This document shows, in pieces, positions 1 through 5,990 of a stretch of 7,906 nucleotides of DNA. Within the stretch, counting starts at the first letter, position 1. Every line of letters starts with the position of its first letter. Both the position numbers and the translations under genes were made by a program. Under the pieces are notes generated by a model. The model was not told the DNA's origin, did no database searches, and saw only the letters and a program-made list of their open reading frames with translations. Source of the DNA: CADEED01 sp036274075 (lineage in GTDB: Bacteria > Pseudomonadota > Gammaproteobacteria > Steroidobacterales > Steroidobacteraceae); NCBI GenBank assembly GCA_036274075.1, contig DASUGK010000155.1, positions 1 through 7,906 of the forward strand, in the 5' to 3' direction.

Positions 1-147
1 CCGCTTGGTGACTGGCAGTGCCTGCCGGTCGGCACGGAAACGGCGCGTTGGAAAGGGGAGCGGATCGACTACGACCTCGCGCTGGAGGTCTTCGTGCAGC
101 AGTCGAAGCGAGGGAAGGGCGTTCCAGCTGGAACGTCTCACGCATGA
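1..147 (+). CDS. 3' end of an unrecognised plus-strand gene (partial)
   Basis: An open frame enters from the left edge in frame 1 and ends at TGA 145-147, giving 48 visible residues. It has no start inside the window. The peptide looks protein-like (it contains DWQCLPVGTETARW and ERIDYDLALEVFVQQ), and about 36 of 48 codons end in G or C, as expected for a real gene in this GC-rich genome. The last eight codons (from 121) break that pattern: six end in A or T, and they begin exactly at the 14-bp palindrome at 121-134. The natural C-terminus may therefore have been replaced or shifted. I do not recognise the family. The gene converges on the minus-strand gene at 181-591, with 33 bp between the two stop codons. 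It could be a chance open frame, but the competing minus-strand frame here is Arg/Pro-rich and looks like a shadow. Confidence 0.45.
   Translation, partial: PLGDWQCLPVGTETARWKGERIDYDLALEVFVQQSKRGKGVPAGTSHA
119..135. repeat. Palindromic hairpin, copy 1 (GCGTTCCAGCTGGAACG)
   Basis: The core GTTCCAGCTGGAAC (121-134) is a perfect 14-bp palindrome. The 17-base unit recurs at 648-664 with a single T-to-C change in the loop. This copy lacks a T-run on either side, so it is at best a weak terminator. It lies inside the last codons of the plus-strand partial gene and downstream of the minus-strand secreted-protein gene. The two copies bracket that secreted-protein gene. Confidence 0.65.
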
Positions 148-172
148 CGCAAGAGCACCTGTCGGGAACGTA

Positions 173-189
173 AGCGACGATCAGTCGCT
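173..189 (-). terminator. Weak hairpin over the stop codon of the secreted-protein gene
   Basis: AGCGAC (173-178) and GTCGCT (184-189) form a perfect 6-bp stem with a 5-nt loop. The TGA stop (181-183) of the minus-strand gene lies in the loop. No U-tract follows on the minus strand, so terminator function is only a possibility. It may simply be a chance inverted repeat. Confidence 0.2.
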
Positions 190-591
190 CGATGGCCGAA
201 CCTCGAAGCTCGCGCTGATGAGTGGTTCGCGATCTAGCTCGACCACGTACCACCATGTGCCGACGGCATCATGATCGTCGTCGTAGCCGTGACAAAAGCC
301 GCGTTCAACTGATGAACCCGCCGCAAAGTCGCGGGTCACGACCTTGCTGACTTGATTTCCCAGGCCGTCGTAGATCGTCCATTGCAACGAATGCTCGCCC
401 TCAGGTACCAGGAGAGCATGAATTTTGAAGCAAACATACTGGTCGAGGTGCGCGACGAGTGCGGGTGTCTCGCGAAACGTCACCGGATCCCGGATCGTGA
501 ATCGCGTGGTTACAACGGGATCCGCTGCTTCGGCACCAACGCTCGCACACATCCCTGCCAACAGCAGAAGACATTGTTTCCAGGATCGCAT
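181..591 (-). CDS. Small secreted/periplasmic protein of unknown function
   Basis: The protein has 136 residues. The ATG start at 591 is well supported by a strong Shine-Dalgarno sequence, GGGAGGAC, six bases upstream on the minus strand. Residues 1-22 form a Sec signal peptide: a positive start (MRSWK), a hydrophobic core (LLLLAG) and a cleavage site of the AEA|AD type. This leaves a mature protein of about 114 residues that should be periplasmic or exported. The mature part has two cysteines (Cys54 and Cys100) that could form a disulfide. It also has alternating beta-type segments ending in a GTWWYVVEL...SASFEV stretch, which resembles the last strands of an Ig-like beta-sandwich; this is inferred from pattern only. 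A family was not recognised. Codon use differs from the operon: about 50 of 136 codons end in A or T. It is same-strand with the operon but separated from it by about 80 bp and a hairpin, so it is probably transcribed separately. Confidence 0.75.
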   Translation of the reverse strand: MRSWKQCLLLLAGMCASVGAEAADPVVTTRFTIRDPVTFRETPALVAHLDQYVCFKIHALLVPEGEHSLQWTIYDGLGNQVSKVVTRDFAAGSSVERGFCHGYDDDHDAVGTWWYVVELDREPLISASFEVRPSSD

Positions 592-647
592 TTGCGTCCT
601 CCCAGTCTTTCAACCTAGACGGGGCGACTCTCGAAAAGGTTGCAATC

Positions 648-673
648 GCGTTCCAGCCGGAACGCTTTTTTTT
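648..673 (+). terminator. Intrinsic terminator, plus orientation (palindrome copy 2)
   Basis: GCGTTCC (648-654), loop AGCC, GGAACGC (659-665), then eight T residues (666-673). This is a textbook Rho-independent terminator for plus-strand transcription. The T-run overlaps the TAA stop (672-674) of the minus-strand operon. Read on the minus strand, the A-run precedes the stem and no immediate U-run follows (GATTGCAACCTTTT), so termination of the operon itself would be weaker. The stem repeats the hairpin at 119-135. Confidence 0.7.
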
Positions 674-1796
674 AGAGCAATGCCACCTCCGGCATCACCG
701 GCAACGCAGGATCCAACACCGGCGCCGCATCCTCCGGCCACCGCACAACGTAGAGCTGCGACCGATACTCGCGGCGGCGCGCAAGCTCACGGACACGGGC
801 GGCGAAGGGATGCGAACTCGGCCAGCCCGTGAAAACCACGTGCAGTCCACGCCGCCGCGCCTCGGCGCGCGCCGCCTCCAGCAGCACCAGCAGGTCTTCT
901 TCCCGCTCCACCGCCACATGCGACAGCCACGCCGCACGCAGTGGTTCCCCAGGCGCGGGCAGCCGCGGCATCCCGGCGAAGCGCGCTCCCAGATTCACGA
1001 TCGGCCGCACGCGGCGCAACCACGGCGAATATCCCGCCACCACCAGCTGCCGATGCGCCGACTGATCCCACAGCGCCGCACAGGCGCGCACGCGGCCACC
1101 GCCGCCACCTGCACCGCCGTTTCCACGCAGTACGAAGTAATCCCGCGGCGCCAGCCAGCCATTTCGTGCGAAGGCTTCCAACGTCTCCGGCCGCCAGCAC
1201 GCCGCGAACTGCCGCTGCGCGCCCTGGCGCATCAGCAGCGAGGCAATACCCGGCAGATCGGAGAACCCGGCCTGGTCGCATGACATGTCTCCGCCCGGCA
1301 GCAGCGCAAACGTCGAGTACTCACCCACAGGCTCGTAATACGGCATCCCCTTGAGCCTCGCGCCGAGCACGCGCCGCGCCCTGGCGTTGTCGCGCATGAT
1401 GGACGTCAGCGACCACGGCAATTCCTGCGGCGTGACGAGCAGCCGCCGCACGGCTTCGAATCCGCCGCGCAACACCAGCAATCGATGCCGGAATCCGCGC
1501 ACCACGCGCAGCCCCGCGAGGTAGGGCAGCGCTTGCACCTCGCCGTTCACGAAACACTCGCGCACCACGCGCTCGCAGAGGCCGACGATTTCACCGCTGC
1601 GCCGGTTGCGCGCCAGGATGTAGCCGTGAGCCAAACTACCGAAGTCGGACTGCAGGGCGTCGGGCTCGCGGCGGAACGACAGCTGCATCCGCCCGCCGGT
1701 GGCGATGCGCGCCAGCAGTTCGCGCACCGTGGGCTCGTCCTGCCGGGCGGCCACCCAGTAGTCGTAGTCTCCGACGCAGTACGTGGCGGGGTTCAC
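672..1796 (-). CDS. Two-domain GNAT-like acyltransferase
   Basis: The protein has 374 residues. I chose the GTG at 1796 because it overlaps the stop of the preceding gene by 4 nt (GTGA), as at every other junction in this operon. The frame stays open far upstream, but that extension is an Arg/His/Pro-rich shadow of the radical SAM gene. The protein reads as two GNAT-like halves. The first covers about residues 20-165 (HGYILARNRRSGEIVGLCERV, then LPYLAGLRVVRGFRHRLLV). The second covers about 175-355 (WLSHVAVEREEDLLVLLEAA, RGLHVVFTGWP, YRSQLYVVRWPE), a typical strand-helix-strand C-terminal GNAT pattern. A canonical acetyl-CoA P-loop is not obvious in either half, so activity could be degenerate or the donor unusual. 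A glycine-rich run (225-234) interrupts the second half. By family knowledge the likely role is N- or O-acyl transfer to a pathway intermediate; the substrate is unknown. It is the last gene of the operon. Confidence 0.72.
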   Translation of the reverse strand: MNPATYCVGDYDYWVAARQDEPTVRELLARIATGGRMQLSFRREPDALQSDFGSLAHGYILARNRRSGEIVGLCERVVRECFVNGEVQALPYLAGLRVVRGFRHRLLVLRGGFEAVRRLLVTPQELPWSLTSIMRDNARARRVLGARLKGMPYYEPVGEYSTFALLPGGDMSCDQAGFSDLPGIASLLMRQGAQRQFAACWRPETLEAFARNGWLAPRDYFVLRGNGGAGGGGGRVRACAALWDQSAHRQLVVAGYSPWLRRVRPIVNLGARFAGMPRLPAPGEPLRAAWLSHVAVEREEDLLVLLEAARAEARRRGLHVVFTGWPSSHPFAARVRELARRREYRSQLYVVRWPEDAAPVLDPALPVMPEVALL

Positions 1797-3148
1797 GCCA
1801 CGGTCAGCAGCTCGCCTCTCCATAGCGGGTCGCCCAGCGGGAACTGATCGCGCGTCGACACTTCGGCGCGGTGCATTCCATTGATGAGGAAGAAATTGCG
1901 GAACATGAAACTCTCGCGGCGATTCACGGGGTCGAAGGCACGCCGGATCATGCTCTTCCAGCTGTAGAAACGCCTGCGCGCGTCGATGCACTGGTGGCGG
2001 ACTTCGTCGGGCTCCATGTTGGCCGGGCGGAAGGGCAGGTCGTTGTAACGATAACGCTCGTCCAGCCACCAGCGCTCGTGCAGCAGCCGGCCTTCGCGCT
2101 GCAGCCGCTGGTACAGCGGCGTGCCGGGAAACGGCGTCAGGTGATTGAAAGCCGCGAGGTAGAAATTGTTGGCGATCGAGAACTCGGCGGCCTGCGCGGC
2201 AGAGCCGGGTTTGTCGCCGTCGTACCCGAACACGAAAGTGCCGTACACGCGGATGTTGTGACGCCGGAGGTTGGCCAACGCCACCTCGAAGCCGCCGCGC
2301 ATGGTGTTGAAATTCTTGCGCATGGACTTGAGCACGGCGTCGTCGAGGCTCTCGAAGCCGATGAGCACGCCCTGGCAGCCGCTGCGCGACAGCGTCGCGA
2401 GGAACTCCTCGTCGTGAGCGGCGTTGATGCTCATCTGCGTGACCCAGCGGGCCTTCACTTCCACGAGCGCCGCCACGAGCTCGCGCGCGTATTTCAGGCT
2501 GGCCGCGAAGTTGTCGTCCACGAAGAAAAACAGCTTGTGGCGTTTCTTGAGCTCGCGCAGCTCGGCGACGATGGCGTCCACGGGGCGATGCCGCGCCGTG
2601 CGCTCGAAGAAGGTCTGCACGGCGCAGAACTCGCAGGGGAACTTGCAGCCGCGGCCAGTCTCGATCAACCCGATGGGCAAATAACGCCGTCCCTGGAACA
2701 ACCGGCGGTCGTAACGCACCGTGGCCAAGGCGGGCCGTTCGCTGGCGCGGTAGGTGGGCTTGAGCTGGCCGTGGCGCGCGTCGTCGATGACTTCGGCCCA
2801 GATGTTCTCGGCCTCGCCCAGCACCACGCTCTCGGCGTAACGCGCGACTTCGTCCGGCGCGAGCGTGGCGTGGAATCCGCCCATCACCACGGGCACGCCG
2901 CGCTTCCGATACTCGCTGGCGATCTGGTACGCGCGTTTGGCGGTGTAGGTCTCGACGGGAATCGCCACCAGGTCGGTCGGCTCGTCGAAGGGAATTTTCT
3001 CCATGCGATCGTCGTGGAAGCGGATGTCCACGTCGGGCGGTGTGAGCCCCACGAGCACGGCGATGGGCAGCGGCTCCATCTGCCAGGTGCGCATGTAGTT
3101 CACGCCTTCGCGGCGGCCGATGGCGGGGTGGATGAGCGTCAGTCTCAC
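1793..3148 (-). CDS. B12-binding-domain radical SAM enzyme (second of a pair)
   Basis: The protein has 451 residues and starts at GTG 3148, overlapping the previous stop by 4 nt (GTGA). Residues 1-135 form a Rossmann-type cobalamin-binding domain (LTLIHPAIGRREG, then VVMGGFHATLAPDE at 87-100 and GEAENIW at 111-117). The DxHxxG cobalt-ligating histidine motif is absent: the equivalent position reads HDDRME, so cobalamin would bind His-off, as in many class B radical SAM enzymes. The radical SAM core follows. Its [4Fe-4S] cluster motif is CxxxCxxC with Cys168, Cys172 and Cys175 (GRGCKFPCEFC). Later conserved blocks are FFFVDDNF (207-214), GVLIGFES (260-267) and TPFPGTPLY (338-346). The C-terminal part (about 380-450) carries the RRFYSWKSMIRRAF segment typical of this superfamily. 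The protein is cytosolic and oxygen-sensitive by class. Likely chemistry is methylation, cyclisation or rearrangement of an unactivated carbon; the substrate is not deducible. It is paralogous to the gene just upstream. Confidence 0.92.
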   Translation of the reverse strand: MRLTLIHPAIGRREGVNYMRTWQMEPLPIAVLVGLTPPDVDIRFHDDRMEKIPFDEPTDLVAIPVETYTAKRAYQIASEYRKRGVPVVMGGFHATLAPDEVARYAESVVLGEAENIWAEVIDDARHGQLKPTYRASERPALATVRYDRRLFQGRRYLPIGLIETGRGCKFPCEFCAVQTFFERTARHRPVDAIVAELRELKKRHKLFFFVDDNFAASLKYARELVAALVEVKARWVTQMSINAAHDEEFLATLSRSGCQGVLIGFESLDDAVLKSMRKNFNTMRGGFEVALANLRRHNIRVYGTFVFGYDGDKPGSAAQAAEFSIANNFYLAAFNHLTPFPGTPLYQRLQREGRLLHERWWLDERYRYNDLPFRPANMEPDEVRHQCIDARRRFYSWKSMIRRAFDPVNRRESFMFRNFFLINGMHRAEVSTRDQFPLGDPLWRGELLTVA

Positions 3149-4491
3149 CGGGCGCCCGCCAGATCAGAAGCCGTGCCCACCTGCGGCCAATCGCAGTTGT
3201 AATGCGTGTGCAGGTGGTGCGCATAAAAGCGATAGCCGAGGTTCGCCGCGATCGCGATGGGAATCTGCACGCGCGCCTTCGACAGCCGCTTCCAGATGGC
3301 GCGCCGCGAATACACCGCCTTCCACGCGCGCTCGTGTCCTTCCTGCAGCTCGCGCGGCGTCATGAGCTTCGGCAGATGCACCACGTGTTGCCCGTCGTAC
3401 TGCTCCCAGTTGCGCGTGAGGATGCGGCCCTCGGCGTCGAGGCGCCGGAACAGCGGCGTGCCGGGGAAGGGCGTGAGGATCGCGAAACGCGGCAGGTCGA
3501 CGGCCACATCGTTGACGAACTCCGCGGTGCGCGCGAACACCTCGGTGTCGTCGTGGTCGTTGCCGAACACGAAGCAGCCCTGGATGCTGATCTTGAGCCG
3601 GTGCAGGTCCTCGACCAGCGAGCGGTACAACGTCGGATCGTTGAACTTCTTGCCGATGTCGCCGAGCGCGGCCTTGCTGATGGTCTCGAAGCCGATCAGC
3701 AGGCCCGAGCAGCCGCTGCGCGCCATGAGCTCCATGAGGTCGTGGTCGCGCCCGATGAGGCTGGTCGAGAGCCCAAACCACTTGATCCCGAGCGGCACCA
3801 GGGCGGTGAACAGCTCGCGCGCGTAGTGCTTGTCGGAGATCAGGTTCAGGTCGATGAAGATGATGCGTTTCGCGCCGAACTGGCGGATGTCGGCAACCAC
3901 GTCCTCCACCGGCTTCTGCAGTTGCTTGCGGCCCCAGGCCGCGGGCGCCACGCAGAACTCGCAGTCGTGCGCGCAGGAGCGCGTGGCCTCGAACACGGCC
4001 TGCGTGAGGTAGTCACGCTTGTCGAACAACTCGCGGCGCGCGAAAGGCAGGCCGGCGAGGTCGAGATCCGGCGCCTGCACGTAGCGCGGCTTCATCGCGC
4101 CACGCGAAAAATCCCGCAACAGCTCGGGCCAGGCCCGGTCCGCGTAGCCGGTGCAGATGGCGTCGGCGTGTTGCGCAGCTTCGTCAGGCATCAGCGTGAC
4201 GTGCGGGCCGCCCAGCACCACCTTGATGCCACGGCGGCGGTAGTGGGCCGAGAGCTCATAGGCCCGCAACGAACTTCCGGTGATCACCGTCATACCGACC
4301 AGGTCCGCGTCGAGATCCAGCGGCAAGTTGCCCGTGCCCTCGTCGAACAGGCGGAACTCGATGTCCAGCTCGGGCGGCGCCAGCGCCGCGAGCGTCGTCA
4401 GCGTGAGCGGCTGGTAACGCAGCGACTTGCGGAAGATACCGCCGGAGCTGCGGTACAGCGGACCCTTGGGCGAGATCAGCGCGACTTTCAT
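3145..4491 (-). CDS. B12-binding-domain radical SAM enzyme (first of a pair)
   Basis: The protein has 448 residues. The start is ATG 4491, where MKVALISPKGP matches the usual first strand of the B12 domain and the ATGA overlaps the GH3 stop by 4 nt. The frame extends further upstream, but that extension is a low-complexity shadow of the GH3 gene. Residues 1-135 are the cobalamin-binding Rossmann domain (DLVGMTVITGSSLRAYEL, VVLGGPHVTLMPDE at 91-104). As in its neighbour, the DxHxxG histidine is missing (FDEGTG, 49-54). The radical SAM cluster motif is Cys173-x3-Cys177-x2-Cys180 (RSCAHDCEFC). Conserved blocks FIDLNLISD (212-220), GLLIGFET (263-270) and TPFPGTPLF (340-348) follow. Compared with its paralogue it has GYADRAW in place of GEAENIW and FIDLNL in place of FVDDNF, which suggests a different substrate or division of labour. 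By class it is a cytosolic SAM- and cobalamin-dependent enzyme. The reaction is unknown. Confidence 0.92.
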   Translation of the reverse strand: MKVALISPKGPLYRSSGGIFRKSLRYQPLTLTTLAALAPPELDIEFRLFDEGTGNLPLDLDADLVGMTVITGSSLRAYELSAHYRRRGIKVVLGGPHVTLMPDEAAQHADAICTGYADRAWPELLRDFSRGAMKPRYVQAPDLDLAGLPFARRELFDKRDYLTQAVFEATRSCAHDCEFCVAPAAWGRKQLQKPVEDVVADIRQFGAKRIIFIDLNLISDKHYARELFTALVPLGIKWFGLSTSLIGRDHDLMELMARSGCSGLLIGFETISKAALGDIGKKFNDPTLYRSLVEDLHRLKISIQGCFVFGNDHDDTEVFARTAEFVNDVAVDLPRFAILTPFPGTPLFRRLDAEGRILTRNWEQYDGQHVVHLPKLMTPRELQEGHERAWKAVYSRRAIWKRLSKARVQIPIAIAANLGYRFYAHHLHTHYNCDWPQVGTASDLAGAR

Positions 4492-5990
4492 GTGGGCAGT
4501 TGGCTCCGGTCGAGGATCAGCGCGCAGTTCTTTGCATCGCCGAGGCGCATGCCGCGCGCGGCCAGCTCGCGCGCGCGGTGCTGCGCGAAGCCGGGCGAGC
4601 ACACCACGTCCAGCGGCTGCAACTGCCCGAGCTGGCGCGCGTAGGCGTACTGCGGGTTGTCGTGCAACAGCGAGTCGACGTGGGCGGCCAGGTTGTCGTC
4701 CGCTGGCGCGGCAGCGTCCACCCACAATTCATAGTGCGGACGCGGTTGCGCGCTGGGCACCAGCGCCGCGCCGGACGGCAGCCGCGCCAGTACGCGCGCC
4801 ACGAAACTGTCGGAAAGTTTCTCGCCGACCAGGTCGCTGACCACGCCGGCGCGGCCGACGAATCGCAGTGTCGGGCCGGTGTCGCCCTGCGATTCGCACT
4901 CGAGCACATCGCCGACGTCGTAGCGATACAGGCCGCCGGGCGTGGTGATGACCGCGCGATAGCGCGCGCCCGAGGTGAGCTCGTGCGCCAGGTGCGCATC
5001 GCCGTCGGTCCCGAGGAATTCGATGAACGCGCTGGTGAGCGCAGGCACGCAACCCTTCTGCTGGCGTACCGTGAGCACCGTCTCGGTGGCCAGCACTCCC
5101 TTGGCGTCGAGATACGCGCCCGGCAGCAACTCGCCGACGCGCGCGGCATAGGGTGCCGAGGGGCCGTCCATCCACATGGACACGGCCTGTAGTTTGGGCC
5201 AGAGATGGCGTACCAGTCCGTCGGCCGAACCGAGCGCGCGTTCGACGCGCACCACGGCCGCGGACTCACCGGTGCGATGCAATTGCTCGCAAACCTGCCC
5301 GGCCTCGCGCGGCAGCGAATCCAGCAGTTCCAGCAGGAACGTGGGGCTCCACACCGAGATCAGCGTGAGATCGTCGCGCGTCGCCAGATGCGCGAGCGTG
5401 CCCACGCGCCAGCGCGCCAGGTCCCCGAAGGCCGGCGGCACGGTGATCACCTGCGCCAGCGACGGCGCGAGTTCCGCGCCCAGGTAGGCCGCATCCGAGG
5501 GCAGTCCCACGGGCAGACCGCAGCCGGGCGACTGCGCGCTGCGTGTCACGGGGCTGGCCGCCACGTAAGCCACGCCTTCGGAAATGCGCGGGCAGCGCTC
5601 GAGCAACTGCGCGAGCCAGGGCAGTACGCCCGCACGAAACGCGTCGAGCGAGGCCGCGGTGTAGGGAATTAGCTTGGCGCCGTGCACGGTGCCGCTGGTG
5701 GATTCGAAGGCCACCGGAGGTTCGGCGGTCAGCACCGCCGGCTCACCCGCAGCGACACGCTCCAGCCACGGCGCGTACTGCACGTCGCGGCGCACCGGCA
5801 CCGCGCGGCGGTAATCCTCGACGCGCGCCAGCTTCGCAAAGTCATGCTGCCGGCCGAACTGCGTGTCGCGGTTGGCGGCAAGAATCGACTGCAGCAGCCG
5901 CGGCTGCTGGCGTTCGCAGGCGGCGAGCGCGGCGAGCAGCGCCAGCCGTTCACGCGCCGCGGCCGCGGCAATGCTGGCCCAGGCGTTCAA
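4488..5990 (-). CDS. GH3-family acyl-acid amido synthetase
   Basis: The protein has 500 residues from TTG 5990. That start overlaps the previous TGA as TTGA and has a good Shine-Dalgarno sequence (GGGAG) six bases upstream. An ATG at 6056 would lie 70 nt inside the upstream gene and add an Arg/Ala-rich tail, so it was rejected. GH3 proteins belong to the ANL adenylating superfamily: they activate a carboxylic acid with ATP and condense it with an amine, usually an amino acid. The family motifs are present in order: the nucleotide-binding STSGTVHGAKLIPYT (98-111), the ATE block GVLATE (298-303), GLYRYDVGDVLE (353-364), GRAGVVSDLVGEKLSD (379-393), the C-terminal NPQYAYARQLGQLQPL (445-460), and a terminal lysine in RLGDAKNC (Lys487) where ANL enzymes carry the catalytic lysine. 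Length is slightly below the roughly 550-600 residues of plant GH3 enzymes. Bacterial members are mostly uncharacterised; neither the acid nor the amine can be inferred here. It is the second gene of a translationally coupled operon. Confidence 0.92.
   Translation of the reverse strand: MNAWASIAAAAARERLALLAALAACERQQPRLLQSILAANRDTQFGRQHDFAKLARVEDYRRAVPVRRDVQYAPWLERVAAGEPAVLTAEPPVAFESTSGTVHGAKLIPYTAASLDAFRAGVLPWLAQLLERCPRISEGVAYVAASPVTRSAQSPGCGLPVGLPSDAAYLGAELAPSLAQVITVPPAFGDLARWRVGTLAHLATRDDLTLISVWSPTFLLELLDSLPREAGQVCEQLHRTGESAAVVRVERALGSADGLVRHLWPKLQAVSMWMDGPSAPYAARVGELLPGAYLDAKGVLATETVLTVRQQKGCVPALTSAFIEFLGTDGDAHLAHELTSGARYRAVITTPGGLYRYDVGDVLECESQGDTGPTLRFVGRAGVVSDLVGEKLSDSFVARVLARLPSGAALVPSAQPRPHYELWVDAAAPADDNLAAHVDSLLHDNPQYAYARQLGQLQPLDVVCSPGFAQHRARELAARGMRLGDAKNCALILDRSQLPT

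Noticed and set aside
545..591. Lipoprotein signal in the small secreted protein (LAGMC)
   Set aside because: The residue before the cysteine is Met, which does not fit a lipobox. An AEA|AD signal peptidase I site follows.
606..647. Sigma-70 type promoter for the secreted-protein gene
   Set aside because: A TTGCAA element is present on the minus strand, but no -10 match occurs at acceptable spacing.
425..832. Plus-strand open frame of 135 codons across the intergenic gap
   Set aside because: It runs through the intrinsic terminator and antisense to two better-supported genes, with a Pro/Ala/Arg-rich tail.
1871..3202. Long plus-strand open frame of 443 codons
   Set aside because: It lies antisense to the second radical SAM gene, which has clear motifs. 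The translation is His/Val/Ala/Glu-rich without recognisable motifs, a typical shadow in GC-rich DNA.
1797..3224. N-terminal extension of the last operon gene to an 850-residue protein
   Set aside because: The extension is an out-of-frame reading of the radical SAM gene, rich in Arg, His and Pro. The coupled GTG at 1796 explains the real gene.
3202..4644. Long plus-strand open frame of 480 codons
   Set aside because: It is antisense to the first radical SAM gene and the end of GH3, with low-complexity Arg/Ala/Val/Glu composition and no motifs.
4492..4725. N-terminal extension of the first radical SAM protein
   Set aside because: The extra residues are an Arg/Ala/Pro-rich shadow of GH3. The B12 domain starts naturally at MKVALISP.
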